Below, piece by piece: positions 8,335-17,437 of a stretch of DNA of 64,000 nucleotides (the stretch's first letter is position 1; each line of letters starts with the position of its first letter). Source of the stretch: Mycobacteriales bacterium (GTDB taxonomy: Bacteria; Actinomycetota; Actinomycetes; JAFAQI01); contig DATJSI010000036.1 of assembly GCA_035504215.1 (NCBI GenBank), positions 62,001 through 126,000 on the forward strand. The letters run 5' to 3'. A program made the position numbers and the translations under genes. Below the pieces are notes generated by a model that was not told the DNA's origin, did no database searches, and was given only the letters and a program-made list of their open reading frames with translations.

Positions 8335-11262
8335 TTAGTAGCTGTAGTGCCCCTTCTTGCCGGTGCCGTCAGGTGAGGTCACCCACACCGAAACCGTGCC
8401 ACCGCCGGCCGGCACGGTCGCGACGATCTTGGTGTTGCTGACGACGCGGAACTTCGCCTTGTGCGAGCCGAAGTGCACGGCTGACGCGAACCTGAAGCCC
8501 GACCCGGTGATGGTGACGTGGCCGCCCGCGTGACCGCTGCCCTTCACATGGCTGACCGAAGCCGGTGCTCGCTGGTAGGCGCCGGCGTCGCAGTGGTTCG
8601 ACGGCCGCGACTGACCTCGTTCGTCGGTCGAGTCGCAGAACTGCGTGCCGCGACCCTTCGCCGGGCTCTTCGAGGTCAACGCCATCGTCGGGATGCCGCC
8701 GCCGTAGTTGTGCAGCTTGCGTAGGCCCGCCTTAGTCGTGATGACGTCGTGGGCACCCGGTGTCACGACGCACTTCGACTGGCCGAGGACGTTTGCGCCG
8801 AGCGAGTTGAGCATCGTCGCCGCATCGTCGTTCATGCAGTCGTTCTCGCCCTTCCCGTCGGCATTGTGGTTGTCGGAAACGATGGTCGACAGCAGGGTGC
8901 CGCCGTCACCGTCGGTGTAGATCCCGCCACCGTCCTTGGCCCGGTTGCCGGAGATCGTCGTGTACCGGGCGTCGATGTGGGCGTCGTCAGCGTAGAGCCC
9001 GCCGCCGTACCCCGGTTTCGAGGAGCTCGACACGACCCGGTTGTTCGCGATGGTTGTCTCGCTCAGCTGAAGCACTTCATCGACGTAGATGCCGCCGCCG
9101 TAGCCGTTGGCCGCCGAGCTGCCCGCGCTGTTGCCTGAGATGGTCGAGTTGGTGATGTACGTCTCTTCGTCGTCGCCGAAGATCGCTCCGCCCTCGGCGC
9201 CGGCGGTGTTCCCGGAGATCGTGACGCGGTTGTACCGAGAGCCGTTGTAGACCTCGCTGTAGATGGCACCGCCGTACCCCTCGTTGGTCGAGGGGCCCGC
9301 GCTGTTGTTGAGGATGCGGGTTCCGTCGAGGCGTACTGACATGTAGGTGAAGAAGGCGGCCGCGCCGCCTTCCGCGCTCTTGCCTTCTGCCTTGTTGCCG
9401 GAGAACACCGAACCTGAGTCGGAGATCGTGACGTAGTAGTAGGCCGTGAGAGCGCCGCCGTACCCAGGCGTCGTGCTCGTGCCCGCCTTGTTGTCAGTGA
9501 AGTGGTTGGAGGCGGACTGCAGGGAGATCGGCGCGTACTCGGCGTCGTCGAACAGGCCGACCGCGCCGCCGTAGCCGTCAGCGCCGGTCGAGTTGTGCGC
9601 GAAGGTCGAGTGCGTCAGCGAGACGCTGGCGCCGCCGTAGTAGTAGCCGACCACGTTCACGGCTCCACCGGAGTACACACCCGCGCTCGAGTTGTCGGTG
9701 ACCTTGTCGTGACTCATCGCGAGATTGGTCCCTGAGTACTCCTCAGCCAAGTCGCAGATCGCGCCGCCACAGCCGTAGCCCGTGTAGTAGCCGTTGTCGG
9801 CCTTGTCGTGGTTTCCCGACAGTGTGCTGTCGGTGATCGTGGTGTCGGCGTTTCCGTAGTAGCCGTAGACGTAGATCGCGCTGGCGTTAGAGCCGGTGAG
9901 CGAGCTGTTGTTCATGTCCAGCGCCGTGGGGTATTCGTAGGCGTACTCGTAGATCGCGCCGCCGCCATCGCCGGCCGCGCTTGTGCCGTGGACGACGTTG
10001 TCCTTCATCGTGAGATGGTGGAGGCCGATCTGGGCTCCGTACACGGCGTAGATCGCGCCGCCGTCGCCGCCGTCGTAGACGCTGTTGTGCGACATCGATC
10101 CGGCGGTGATGTCCAGCATTGCGAACTCGAGAAAGAACGCACCCCCGGCTCCGGATTCGGCGCCCGCAGACCCGGCGGAGTTGCCGTCGACCGTCACGCC
10201 ATCGAGCTCGATGTCGGAGTAGTCGTAGCCGAAGATGGCGCCGCCGTCGCCGCTCACGGTCGGCGTACCGGCGGTATTGTCGCTGATCGACCCGCCTTTC
10301 ATGTCAAACGTGCCGTACTCCATCCATACCCCGCCGCCCTCACCGTCGGTGGTCGCCGAGTTTCCGGTGAAGTGAGACCCGACGAAGTGGGCGTCCAAGA
10401 AGTACGCGTACATGCCGCCGCCCTCGGGCGCGGTGTTGCCGGACACCGTGACGTTCTTCATGTACATGGTGTTGGCGTCGGCGGCGTATATGCCGCCGCC
10501 CTCGTTCGTGGCCCCGTTGTTCGTGATGACGTCGTCGGTCAGCACGGCTGACGGCGCGCCGCTGCTGGAAGGGTCGTCGAGGTAGAGCCCACCACCGTCA
10601 TAGGCGTCGCCGTCAGTGATCTCGGCGTCGCTGAGGAACAGCAGGCCGGCGGACTTCCCCGAAACGGAAGAGACGTCGATCACACCGGAGCCGTCACCCT
10701 CGATCTTCGTGTGCGAGGCGCCCGCGCCGACGATGTCGGTGCCTCCCGGGTTGGTGACCAGGAGATATTCGGCGAGAGTGAGCTTGTAGGCGTGCTTGCC
10801 GAGGACGATCTTGACCGGTTTCTTCAGGTTGTTCGCCGCGTCGACGGCCGCGCGCAGCGAGCAGTGCGCGGTCGCCTCGCTGTCGACGCAGTGCGTGCTG
10901 GTGGCGCTCGCCAGGTCGTAGTCCGCGGTCGTATTGACGGTGAACGTCGCCGCCGGAACCTTCACGGCAGGCCTGACCGCGTTCGCCTCGTGGGTGCGAC
11001 GCTCCTTTGCCAGGGCCTTTGCGAAGGCCTGAGGCGAGCCGTGCATCGCCGGCAGGCGGCTCGTGCCCGGCGCCGCATGCGGCGCGGCGGTCACGCGCGG
11101 TGGCATGGCCGGGTGTGCAACGACCGGATGTGCAACGGCCGGGTGCGCGCTGGCGTGATTGGCCGCCTCGGCGATCGCCGGTGCGGTTGCGACCATCGCG
11201 ACGACGGTGCCCGCAACGGTGACGGCGGAGCCGATGGCGCGGATGACTGACGAAGTCTTCAT
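8335..11262 (-). CDS. Large secreted beta-helix repeat protein with TIG domain
   Basis: 975 residues from ATG 11262, with AGGGAA about 8 bases upstream. A signal peptide (IGSAVTVAGTVVAMVATAPA) is followed by a His/Pro/Ala linker (HPAVAHPVVAHPAMPP) that may span the cell wall. At about residue 130 comes HCSLRAAVDAANN, the CSLREA-type motif that opens choice-of-anchor beta-helix proteins. About 700 residues of repeats follow, with recurring GGAIY/GGGIY turns and STISGN or NNSA strands, and then the closing block DERGQSRPSNHCDAGAYQ. The last 85 residues form an IPT/TIG immunoglobulin-like domain (VTITGSGFRFASAVHFGS). Probably a cell-wall or extracellular adhesin or carbohydrate binder; no catalytic residues are recognisable. 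Confidence 0.9.
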   Translation of the reverse strand: MKTSSVIRAIGSAVTVAGTVVAMVATAPAIAEAANHASAHPAVAHPVVAHPAMPPRVTAAPHAAPGTSRLPAMHGSPQAFAKALAKERRTHEANAVRPAVKVPAATFTVNTTADYDLASATSTHCVDSEATAHCSLRAAVDAANNLKKPVKIVLGKHAYKLTLAEYLLVTNPGGTDIVGAGASHTKIEGDGSGVIDVSSVSGKSAGLLFLSDAEITDGDAYDGGGLYLDDPSSSGAPSAVLTDDVITNNGATNEGGGIYAADANTMYMKNVTVSGNTAPEGGGMYAYFLDAHFVGSHFTGNSATTDGEGGGVWMEYGTFDMKGGSISDNTAGTPTVSGDGGAIFGYDYSDIELDGVTVDGNSAGSAGAESGAGGAFFLEFAMLDITAGSMSHNSVYDGGDGGAIYAVYGAQIGLHHLTMKDNVVHGTSAAGDGGGAIYEYAYEYPTALDMNNSSLTGSNASAIYVYGYYGNADTTITDSTLSGNHDKADNGYYTGYGCGGAICDLAEEYSGTNLAMSHDKVTDNSSAGVYSGGAVNVVGYYYGGASVSLTHSTFAHNSTGADGYGGAVGLFDDAEYAPISLQSASNHFTDNKAGTSTTPGYGGALTAYYYVTISDSGSVFSGNKAEGKSAEGGAAAFFTYMSVRLDGTRILNNSAGPSTNEGYGGAIYSEVYNGSRYNRVTISGNTAGAEGGAIFGDDEETYITNSTISGNSAGSSAANGYGGGIYVDEVLQLSETTIANNRVVSSSSKPGYGGGLYADDAHIDARYTTISGNRAKDGGGIYTDGDGGTLLSTIVSDNHNADGKGENDCMNDDAATMLNSLGANVLGQSKCVVTPGAHDVITTKAGLRKLHNYGGGIPTMALTSKSPAKGRGTQFCDSTDERGQSRPSNHCDAGAYQRAPASVSHVKGSGHAGGHVTITGSGFRFASAVHFGSHKAKFRVVSNTKIVATVPAGGGTVSVWVTSPDGTGKKGHYSY

Positions 11263-11573
11263 GTGATTCCCTACCGCTTCTCTGGCGTAACTCCCAGCAC
11301 AGGGGTCACCTCAACCCCGATCCGAAGCGAACCTATTGCACTTCCGCCGAATTGCCGTGCTCCGAAAGTGGGATGTCGGAGGGAATTTCACCCGGTTGCC
11401 GGAGGCTCCGGCGCCGGTCCCGGGCCTGGACTCGTGCTGATCTTCGCGCCCGAGCCCGCCTTTTTGCGTGTCACGGCGTGACCCGCGGTGGCGCCGGTGA
11501 CGGCGGCGAAGATCAGCGGCCCGCGCGATTCCGCGGATGCGTCGAGGCAACCGATCGGGGCCTCGATGAGTCT
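11263..11573. other. Gene-free leader and junction region with a 12-bp inverted repeat
   Basis: This 311-bp stretch lies between the start of the beta-helix gene and the 3' end of tRNA-Phe. It must hold the promoter of the beta-helix gene, though no confident -10/-35 was found. GCTGATCTTCGC (11436-11447) pairs perfectly with GCGAAGATCAGC (11506-11517), and the intervening loop contains a smaller GTCAC/GTGAC hairpin. No credible coding frame. Confidence 0.5.
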
Positions 11574-11650
11574 TGGTGGGCAGGGGCGGGGTCGAACCGC
11601 CGACCTTCCGCTTTTCAGGCGGACGCTCGTACCAACTGAGCTACCTGCCC
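11574..11650 (-). tRNA. tRNA-Phe (GAA)
   Basis: Reading the minus strand, the acceptor GGGCAGG pairs with CCTGCCC. The D-arm GCTCAGTTGGTACGAGC, anticodon stem TCCGC/GCGGA with loop CTGAAAA (anticodon GAA) and T-arm GGCGGTTCGACCCCGCC are all intact, and the 3' CCA is encoded. Confidence 0.97.
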
Positions 11651-11705
11651 CGGAGGGGACCGATCGAGTCTAAGGGCAGGATGGACCGGGTGACGGCGAG
11701 GCGGC

Positions 11706-12902
11706 TTGGCTAGCGGGCTGCGGACCTCGCGCGGGCGCGTGCGGCCTCGCTCGCGGCGTACTCGGCTGGGTCGCGTGCCTGCTCCGCGCCGGCCGGCTCG
11801 CGGCGGCCTGTCCGGTGAGGTACGCCGCTGGCTGCGCCGGCACCCGATCGGCAAGGTGATCGTCGCGGCGGCCGGCCTGGTGGTCGTGGTCGCGATTGTG
11901 GTGGTGGGCATCGTCGTACTCGGGCCGTCGTCGGCGCCGAGCCGGCCGCTCGGGCCCGCGCCGATCGGCAGCCACGGGTACGACGTGTCGTGGCCGCAGT
12001 GCTCGGGTCTGACCGCCGGCACCGTGCCTCCTGGCCGGCCGCCGTATGTGTTGCTCGGGCTGACCCACGGTGACGGGCTGGAGGTCAACCCGTGCCTGGA
12101 CGCGCAGCTCGCGTGGGCGAGGCAGAACGGTGTGCGGGTCGGGGCGTACCTGGTCGTCTCCTACCCGAACGCGGCGCTCCGGACCGCGATCGCGGACCGG
12201 TTCACCTCGGCGTGCAACGGCAGTTCGCGGTGCCTGCTGCGTAAGGCGGGCAGCGCGCAAGCGCAGGTCGCGGTTTCGCTGCTGCACGGTGACGGACTGA
12301 CCGTGCCCCGGCTGTGGCTCGATGTCGAGGTGGGCAACTCGGTGCCGTGGTCGCCGCGCGTCACGCGCAACATCGCGGTGCTGCGCGGCGCGGTCGAGGG
12401 GCTGCGCGCGGCGGACGAGTCGGTCGGGGTCTACACGACGCCGGCGATGTGGACGCAGATCACGCGCGGCTGGCGGCTGGCCGTGCCGAACTGGCTGCCC
12501 AGCGGCGACGGGCGGCCGCATCACGCCGCGCGGTTGTGCCGGGCGACGGCGACCGGTGGGGTGACCTGGCTGGTGCAGTACACGAAGACGCTCGACTCGG
12601 ATCTGACCTGCCCGGTGCTCGCGGCGATTCCCGGCAAGCCGGGGCCGCTGTGGGCGTACCGGTCGTTGACGCTCGGCGCGGGTTCGTCGGGTGCGGCGGT
12701 GCGGGCGGTGCAGCAGCGGGTGGCGGCGCCGGTGACCGGCTCATACTTGTCGGCGACCGTGAGCGCAGTGAAGACCTGGCAGTCCGAGAACCACCTGCCG
12801 GTGACCGGGACGGTCTCGCCTCAGGACTGGCGGGCGATGGGAGCGGACCAGAAGGTCGGCGGCCGCCCACTCCAGTTGGCCCGCTTCGCCAGCTCGCCTT
12901 AG
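11706..12902 (+). CDS. Membrane-anchored GH25-like muramidase with peptidoglycan-binding-like domain
   Basis: 398 residues from a TTG at 11706 with GAGGCGGC just upstream; a GTG start about 11 codons later is an alternative. A basic N-terminus precedes one transmembrane helix near residues 52-72 (VIVAAAGLVVVVAIVVVGIV), giving a type II anchored protein. The external domain begins GYDVSWPQCSG and contains LWLDVEVGN near 200, resembling the strand-end acidic residues of GH25/DUF1906 lysozyme-like barrels. The C-terminal 60 residues (SLTLGAGSSGAAVRAVQQRV, VTGTVSPQDWRAM) match the PG_binding_1 repeat. A cell-wall remodelling role is inferred. Confidence 0.85.
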   Translation: MASGLRTSRGRVRPRSRRTRLGRVPAPRRPARGGLSGEVRRWLRRHPIGKVIVAAAGLVVVVAIVVVGIVVLGPSSAPSRPLGPAPIGSHGYDVSWPQCSGLTAGTVPPGRPPYVLLGLTHGDGLEVNPCLDAQLAWARQNGVRVGAYLVVSYPNAALRTAIADRFTSACNGSSRCLLRKAGSAQAQVAVSLLHGDGLTVPRLWLDVEVGNSVPWSPRVTRNIAVLRGAVEGLRAADESVGVYTTPAMWTQITRGWRLAVPNWLPSGDGRPHHAARLCRATATGGVTWLVQYTKTLDSDLTCPVLAAIPGKPGPLWAYRSLTLGAGSSGAAVRAVQQRVAAPVTGSYLSATVSAVKTWQSENHLPVTGTVSPQDWRAMGADQKVGGRPLQLARFASSP

Positions 12903-12908
12903 ACGCGG

Positions 12909-13880
12909 CTAGGGGATGAGGACGGTGCGCCGGCCGCCGGTGTCCGGCGTGCGCCAGGCTTGCTCGACATCTGCGAGCGGGACCGGGTGCGCGTCGATGG
13001 CGATCGTGCCGCGGTCGATCTCCTCGATTAGCGACGGCAGCTCGGCGAGGTAGCCCGCCGGCGAGACGGCGCCTTGGCCGTTGCCCTGGATCCGCAGGTT
13101 GGCTGAGCGCAGCGCGACGGACGGCAGCTCGATCGTGGGGCCGGCGATCGCGCCGATCTGGATCCAGTTCAGCTGGTGGCTGCGGTCCTCGCGGGCGCGG
13201 AGCATGGCCATCATCGCCGTCGTCGCGGGCTCACCCCAGAGATAGTCGATGACGATGTCGACGTCAGCGGCTGCTTCGGCGGCCCCCTTGGCGCCGACCT
13301 CGGGATCGTCGGTCAGGGCGACCACGTCGTCCGCTCCCAGACGGGTGAGGTCGGCCAGCCGCTCCGGGTTGCGGCCGGCGCCGACGACCCGGCCGGCGCC
13401 GAGCAGCTTGGCGACCTGGATCGCCATCGCACCGGCGTTGCCGGTCGCGCCGAGCACGAGCACCGACTGTCCCGCCTCGATCGGCACCCGGCGGCGCAGC
13501 GCGACCCACGACGACATCGCCGGGTTCATCGCCGCCGCGACCTGTACTGCATCGACGCTGTCCGGCAGCTCGAGGGTGCGCCGTACGTCGACAAGTGTTC
13601 GCTCGGCCATCGAGCCGAGGGTGTCGTCGTGGCTGAGGAAGTAGACCCGGCGACCGTCGGCGAGCCGGCCAACGCCGTCGATGCCGGGGATCATTGGCAG
13701 CGTGCCGCTGCTTGAGTAGTGCCGGCCGGAAGCGTCGGTGCGGACGCGCGGGTGCAGCCCGGCCGCGAGCACGTCGAGCACTGCCTCGTCCGGGCCGGTG
13801 GGCTCGGGGAGGTCGAAGGTCTCGTAACGCGGTGGGTGGTCGAAGGACCGCACCACTGCTGCATGCATCGTCGTGGCCAT
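12909..13880 (-). CDS. Quinone-oxidoreductase-like medium-chain dehydrogenase
   Basis: 323 residues from ATG 13880, with GGAG about 7 bases upstream. It shows the MDR fold: an N-terminal GroES-like domain (DLPEPTGPDEAVLDVLAAGL, IPGIDGVGRL) and a Rossmann domain with VLVLGATGNAGAMAIQVAKL near residue 150, where the AxxGxxG variant is typical of zinc-free NADPH:quinone reductases. The structural-zinc cysteines are absent, in keeping with that subgroup. It is divergent from the MarR gene at 13964, with paired operator sites between them. This suggests induction by a small electrophile or phenolic compound that inactivates the repressor. Confidence 0.88.
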   Translation of the reverse strand: MATTMHAAVVRSFDHPPRYETFDLPEPTGPDEAVLDVLAAGLHPRVRTDASGRHYSSSGTLPMIPGIDGVGRLADGRRVYFLSHDDTLGSMAERTLVDVRRTLELPDSVDAVQVAAAMNPAMSSWVALRRRVPIEAGQSVLVLGATGNAGAMAIQVAKLLGAGRVVGAGRNPERLADLTRLGADDVVALTDDPEVGAKGAAEAAADVDIVIDYLWGEPATTAMMAMLRAREDRSHQLNWIQIGAIAGPTIELPSVALRSANLRIQGNGQGAVSPAGYLAELPSLIEEIDRGTIAIDAHPVPLADVEQAWRTPDTGGRRTVLIP

Positions 13881-13905
13881 TGGTTGCTCCGGCGGGTTGG
13901 AGAAG

Positions 13906-13946
13906 TAGTTTGTGTTACCATCCACTATAGTTGGTGTCACGAACTA
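13906..13946. promoter_or_regulatory. MarR-type operator pair between divergent genes
   Basis: TAGTTGGTGTCACGAACTA (13928-13946) is a 19-bp palindrome of form TAGTT-n-GTG-n-CAC-n-AACTA. TAGTTTGTGTTAC (13906-13918) repeats the first 13 bases with two differences, 22 bp upstream. Both lie in the 83-bp gap between the oxidoreductase and MarR starts, where binding would block both promoters. Confidence 0.7.
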
Positions 13947-13963
13947 CCTCAAGAGGGGTACGG

Positions 13964-14458
13964 ATGCCGGCGATCGACCATCGAGTTGCGCTCACGCCCG
14001 TCCCGGGGTCGCGAAATCTCGGCCTGGTGGACGGGTTGGCGCAGCTGACCTTCGCGGTGCAGGGGGCGTTGACCCGGATCGCCGCGAGCCATGACGTGTC
14101 GGTGGTGCAGGCGCGGCTGCTCGGGATCCTGCGGGATCGCGAGCCGACGATCAAGGAGCTGGCCGCATTCCTGGGGCTGGACAAGTCGAGTGTGACCGGG
14201 CTGGTGGACCGGGCCGAAGAGCGCGGCCTGGTCCACCGGGTTCCGTCCACGGTCGACGGCCGCAGCGTGCACGTGCGGATCACCGCGCCGGGGCGGGCGC
14301 TGATCAAGCGGGCGACCGCACAGTTCGAGGCCGAGATCGGGGAACTGGTTGCTGGCCTCAGCGCCAGTCAGAGAAAGCAGCTGTCGGAGGCCGCAACGGT
14401 GATCGCCGCGTCGGATGCCGGCCGGCGAGGGGTCGACATCTTCGCCGTCCGGGAGTAG
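13964..14458 (+). CDS. MarR-family transcriptional regulator
   Basis: 164 residues from ATG 13964, with GAGGGG 6 bases upstream; an upstream TTG in the same frame lies inside the operator and was rejected. The winged helix is clear: VVQARLLGILRDREPTIKEL, then AAFLGLDKSSVTGLVDRAEERGLV as the recognition region, and the wing RVPSTVDGRSVHVRITAPGR. The C-terminal helix FEAEIGELVAGLSASQRKQL forms the dimer. Position and operator pattern indicate autorepression and repression of the divergent quinone reductase. The inducer is unknown. Confidence 0.92.
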   Translation: MPAIDHRVALTPVPGSRNLGLVDGLAQLTFAVQGALTRIAASHDVSVVQARLLGILRDREPTIKELAAFLGLDKSSVTGLVDRAEERGLVHRVPSTVDGRSVHVRITAPGRALIKRATAQFEAEIGELVAGLSASQRKQLSEAATVIAASDAGRRGVDIFAVRE

Positions 14459-14516
14459 CCGCCGGCTCGGTATGCGGCGACCGTGCGGGTGAGCGCCCTG
14501 CCTTGAGGTCTAACTG

Positions 14517-15812
14517 CTACGGCCTGATCGACGAGCTCGCGGTGGAGTAGCCGGCCTCATTGAAGGCGATGACGTCGTATGAGAAGCCCTTGTGCGGGTG
14601 GGACTTCGTGTACGACGGCTTGGTCGTGGTCTTGACGACCTTCCAGTGACCGCTCTTCTTGCGGTCGCGGACCTGGTAGCCGAGGATCCCGCCGCCCTTG
14701 ACCTTGGGCGTGGACCAGGTGAGGTGCAGCTTCTTCGTGGTGGCCTTGGCATGCACCGCCCGCGGCGCGCTGGGTGGGGCCATGAAGACCGCGATGCTGC
14801 CGGGATTGCTCGTCCGGTCGAGGAAAAGTCGCTCGGGGACGGCGTTGCCATGGGCGGTGGGCCCGAACCGAGCCACCTCGGAGTTCTCGGCGCTCGGCAC
14901 CCAGATGTCGCCGACTGCATCGAGCGCCTGCAGCACCGGGAGCTCGATACCGGTGTTGAATCCTGAGACGACAGTCGGCTTTGCATCCCCCCGCGCGCCC
15001 GGGGCGAACCGCAGAAGGCCGGAACTGCCCGCGACGTAGTTGACCGTGGTCGGATCGTTGCCGTCAACGCCGACCGTGATCCCGTTGGGGTCGTTCAGCT
15101 TGGTGTCGGGCCCGGAGATCTGCACGAGCGGTTTGGCGTCCCCGTGGGCGGAGCCGGCGTACTCGTTTAGTGAAGGGGTCTGGCTCCGGCTGCGGTACTC
15201 GCTGACCCAGACGCGTGTCCCCTCTGGGCTGACAGCGATTCCGGACAGGTCCGAGAGGGCGGTGTTGCTGCCGGCGATCGTGCGGATCGGGGCGACGTTG
15301 CCCTGCGCGCCGGCGCTGAATTCGACGATCGTGTTCACGCCGTCATTTGCTACCCACACGTCACCTCGCTGGGTCAGCGCCACCGCGATCGGCTGGTTCA
15401 ACCCGGTCTTGGAGCCGGCGATCGTGATGACCGGCGTCGCGTTGCCGTTGGCGTTCGCGGCAAAGACCACGATTGAGTTGGCTGAGGAGTTCGCGACCCA
15501 GAGCCGCCCCTGATGATCGATCGCCAGACCGTTCGGGTCGTCGAGCGTGGTGTTCGAGCCGCTGATGGTGGCGACCGCGGTCTGCGAGATGTTGGCGGTC
15601 GGCGGTGCGTACCGCGAGATGCTGCCGAGGAACGTCGCGGTGATCCAGAGCGTCCCGTACGCAGGCAGCCTCGCGGCCTTCTGAGGTCGAGCCGGTCGCG
15701 CATGCGCAGCGGGAGCGGATGCGACTGCCAGTGCGCCGATCAGGACGGCCACCGCTGCGCCTGAGCTTGGAATGAGACGAGAACGAAGCGACGGGGACAG
15801 ACTTCTGAGCAC
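14517..15812 (-). CDS. Secreted NHL-repeat propeller with C-terminal Fn3 domain (copy 1)
   Basis: 431 residues from GTG 15812, with GGGAG about 5 bases upstream. A signal peptide (GAAVAVLIGALAVASAPAAH) is followed by about six NHL/SMP-30-like blades, each with patterns such as LDDPNGLAIDHQGRLWVANS, LNQPIAVALTQRGDVWVAND and LNDPNGITVGVDG. From about residue 345 a fibronectin-III domain (PPSAPRAVHAKATTKKLHL to GYSTASSS) ends the protein. It is a tandem paralogue of the 15981-17291 gene, with the Fn3-coding DNA nearly identical. Extracellular binding or scaffold function is inferred; no enzyme motif is visible. Confidence 0.88.
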   Translation of the reverse strand: MLRSLSPSLRSRLIPSSGAAVAVLIGALAVASAPAAHARPARPQKAARLPAYGTLWITATFLGSISRYAPPTANISQTAVATISGSNTTLDDPNGLAIDHQGRLWVANSSANSIVVFAANANGNATPVITIAGSKTGLNQPIAVALTQRGDVWVANDGVNTIVEFSAGAQGNVAPIRTIAGSNTALSDLSGIAVSPEGTRVWVSEYRSRSQTPSLNEYAGSAHGDAKPLVQISGPDTKLNDPNGITVGVDGNDPTTVNYVAGSSGLLRFAPGARGDAKPTVVSGFNTGIELPVLQALDAVGDIWVPSAENSEVARFGPTAHGNAVPERLFLDRTSNPGSIAVFMAPPSAPRAVHAKATTKKLHLTWSTPKVKGGGILGYQVRDRKKSGHWKVVKTTTKPSYTKSHPHKGFSYDVIAFNEAGYSTASSSIRP

Positions 15813-15839
15813 AAGGACTCCCTGGCCCCCGGCGCACTG

Positions 15840-15845
15840 AATATA
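15840..15845 (-). promoter_or_regulatory. -10 element of NHL gene copy 1
   Basis: Minus-strand TATATT inside an otherwise GC-rich leader, 27 bp before the GTG start. The paralogous gene has the same hexamer (within ATATATT) at practically the same distance (26 bp). No convincing -35. Confidence 0.5.
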
Positions 15846-15980
15846 TCGGCGATCTGCCTGAGCGGTCAGTGCGCTGGCCAGACTCGAGCGCAGCTGCGTA
15901 GCGCGGATGCACCGGTTCTGGAGCTGTGAACCGTCGGACCGGTGCCCGGCGGCCGCCCGGCTCGTCGCGCTGCTTGTGGC

Positions 15981-17291
15981 TTAGACCTTTACCTTGAGCG
16001 ACGAGCTCGCCGTGGAGTAGCCGGCCTCGTTGAACGCGATGACGTCGTACGAGAAGCCCGTGTGCGGGTGGGACTTCGTGTACGACGGCTTGGCGGTGGT
16101 CTTGACGACCTTCCAGTGGCCGCCTTTCTTGCGGTCGCGGACCTCATAGCCGAGGATGCCGCCACCCTTCACCTTGGGAGCGGACCAGGTGAGGTGGAGC
16201 TTCTTCGAGGTGGCCTTTGCATGCATCGCCCGCGGTGCGCTCGGGGGCACGATGAACACCGCAAGGCTGCCCGGATTGTTGAGGTCGGTCCCCAGGAACA
16301 GCTTCTGCGGGGCGACGTTGCCGTGCTGTGTCGGCCCGAACCGCACGACCTCGCTGTTCTCGGGGTTCGGCACCCAGATGTTCCCGACCGCGTCGAGTCC
16401 TGGTAGCTGAGATTCCTCGAGCCCGGTGTTTTCTCCGCTGACCACGGTTCCCTTCGCGTTGCCATGAGCACCGGGCGCGAACCGCACGACCGCGGACTTC
16501 TCGTCGGTGGCAGCGTTGACGGCGATCGGGTCGGTGCCCGCGACGCCGACGACGACGCCGTTGGGTTGGTCCAGCCCGGTCTTGGAGCCGGTGATGACGG
16601 CGATCGGCTTGACGTTGCCGTGCGCGGAGCCGGAGTACTCGTCCAGCGACGGGCCGTCCTTGATGATGCGGGTCTCGCTGACCCAGACTCGTTTCCCGTC
16701 GGGGCTGACCGCGACGCCGGTCAGCTTGGCGAGCAGCGTGTTGCTGCCGGCGATCCTGCGTAGGGGCTTGGCGTCGCCATGCGAGCCGGCGGCATACTCG
16801 ACCAGCGAGTTGTCGCCGGTGTTGACCGCCCAGATGTTGCCCTTCTGGGTGAGCGCAACGTCGACCGGGGAGTTCAGGTGGGTGTCGGCGCCCGAGATGG
16901 TCACGACCGGCTTGGCGTCGCCGTTGGCGTTCGCGGCGAAGACTACGATCGAGTTGGCGGATTGGTTGGCGACCCAGAGCCGGCCCTGGTGGTCCATGGC
17001 CATGCCGCTCACGCCGTTCAGTGTGGTGTCGGCGCCCTCGATCGTGGCGATCGGATTGGGGAACCGGTTGCTGCCCGGAGGCGAGAACTCCAAGATGCTC
17101 TGGTCAGAGGGAGAACTGATCCAAAGCGTCCCGTACGCCGGCAACTTTTCCGCGGCAGGCGCGGGCCCGGCCAACCGAGCCTGCGCCGCAGGCGCCGCCG
17201 ACACGGTAAGCGCACCGGCAACGACGACAAGCGCGGCAGCACTGGGCACGCCGACGCGACGCAGCCGAGGCGCGTGCTGGTGAGCGCTCAT
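15981..17291 (-). CDS. Secreted NHL-repeat propeller with C-terminal Fn3 domain (copy 2)
   Basis: 436 residues from ATG 17291, with a GGGG-containing leader. Architecture matches the downstream paralogue: signal peptide (AALVVVAGALTVSAAPAAQA), NHL blades (LNGVSGMAMDHQGRLWVANQ, LNSPVDVALTQKGNIWAVNT, LDQPNGVVVGVAG) and an Fn3 domain ending in AGYSTASSSLKVKV. The blades of the two copies differ by many substitutions, while the final ~85 residues are nearly the same, which points to duplication followed by divergence or by gene conversion at the 3' end. 168 bp separate the genes and each has its own promoter-like element, so they are not a strict operon. Confidence 0.88.
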   Translation of the reverse strand: MSAHQHAPRLRRVGVPSAAALVVVAGALTVSAAPAAQARLAGPAPAAEKLPAYGTLWISSPSDQSILEFSPPGSNRFPNPIATIEGADTTLNGVSGMAMDHQGRLWVANQSANSIVVFAANANGDAKPVVTISGADTHLNSPVDVALTQKGNIWAVNTGDNSLVEYAAGSHGDAKPLRRIAGSNTLLAKLTGVAVSPDGKRVWVSETRIIKDGPSLDEYSGSAHGNVKPIAVITGSKTGLDQPNGVVVGVAGTDPIAVNAATDEKSAVVRFAPGAHGNAKGTVVSGENTGLEESQLPGLDAVGNIWVPNPENSEVVRFGPTQHGNVAPQKLFLGTDLNNPGSLAVFIVPPSAPRAMHAKATSKKLHLTWSAPKVKGGGILGYEVRDRKKGGHWKVVKTTAKPSYTKSHPHTGFSYDVIAFNEAGYSTASSSLKVKV

Positions 17292-17317
17292 GAGAACCCC
17301 CGGGATGGCGTGCCGGC

Positions 17318-17323
17318 AATATA
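17318..17323 (-). promoter_or_regulatory. -10 element of NHL gene copy 2
   Basis: Minus-strand TATATT, 26 bp before the ATG at 17291, aligned with the equivalent hexamer of copy 1. The surrounding bases are also similar (CG before, TGC/GCC after). Confidence 0.5.
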
Positions 17324-17437
17324 TCCGCGACGTGGCATCATGCGCTGCCGGACTATCTACGAATTAGTCACCGACTGTTACCAGACAACCCACCGGTGTC
17401 TTCACTCATGCTCGGACTTGAGCCTGAGGAGGAGATC

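Noticed and set aside
8335-11262. Long plus-strand open frames opposite the beta-helix gene
   Set aside because: They are Arg/Val-rich antisense shadows without ribosome sites; the minus-strand protein has signal peptide and domain structure.
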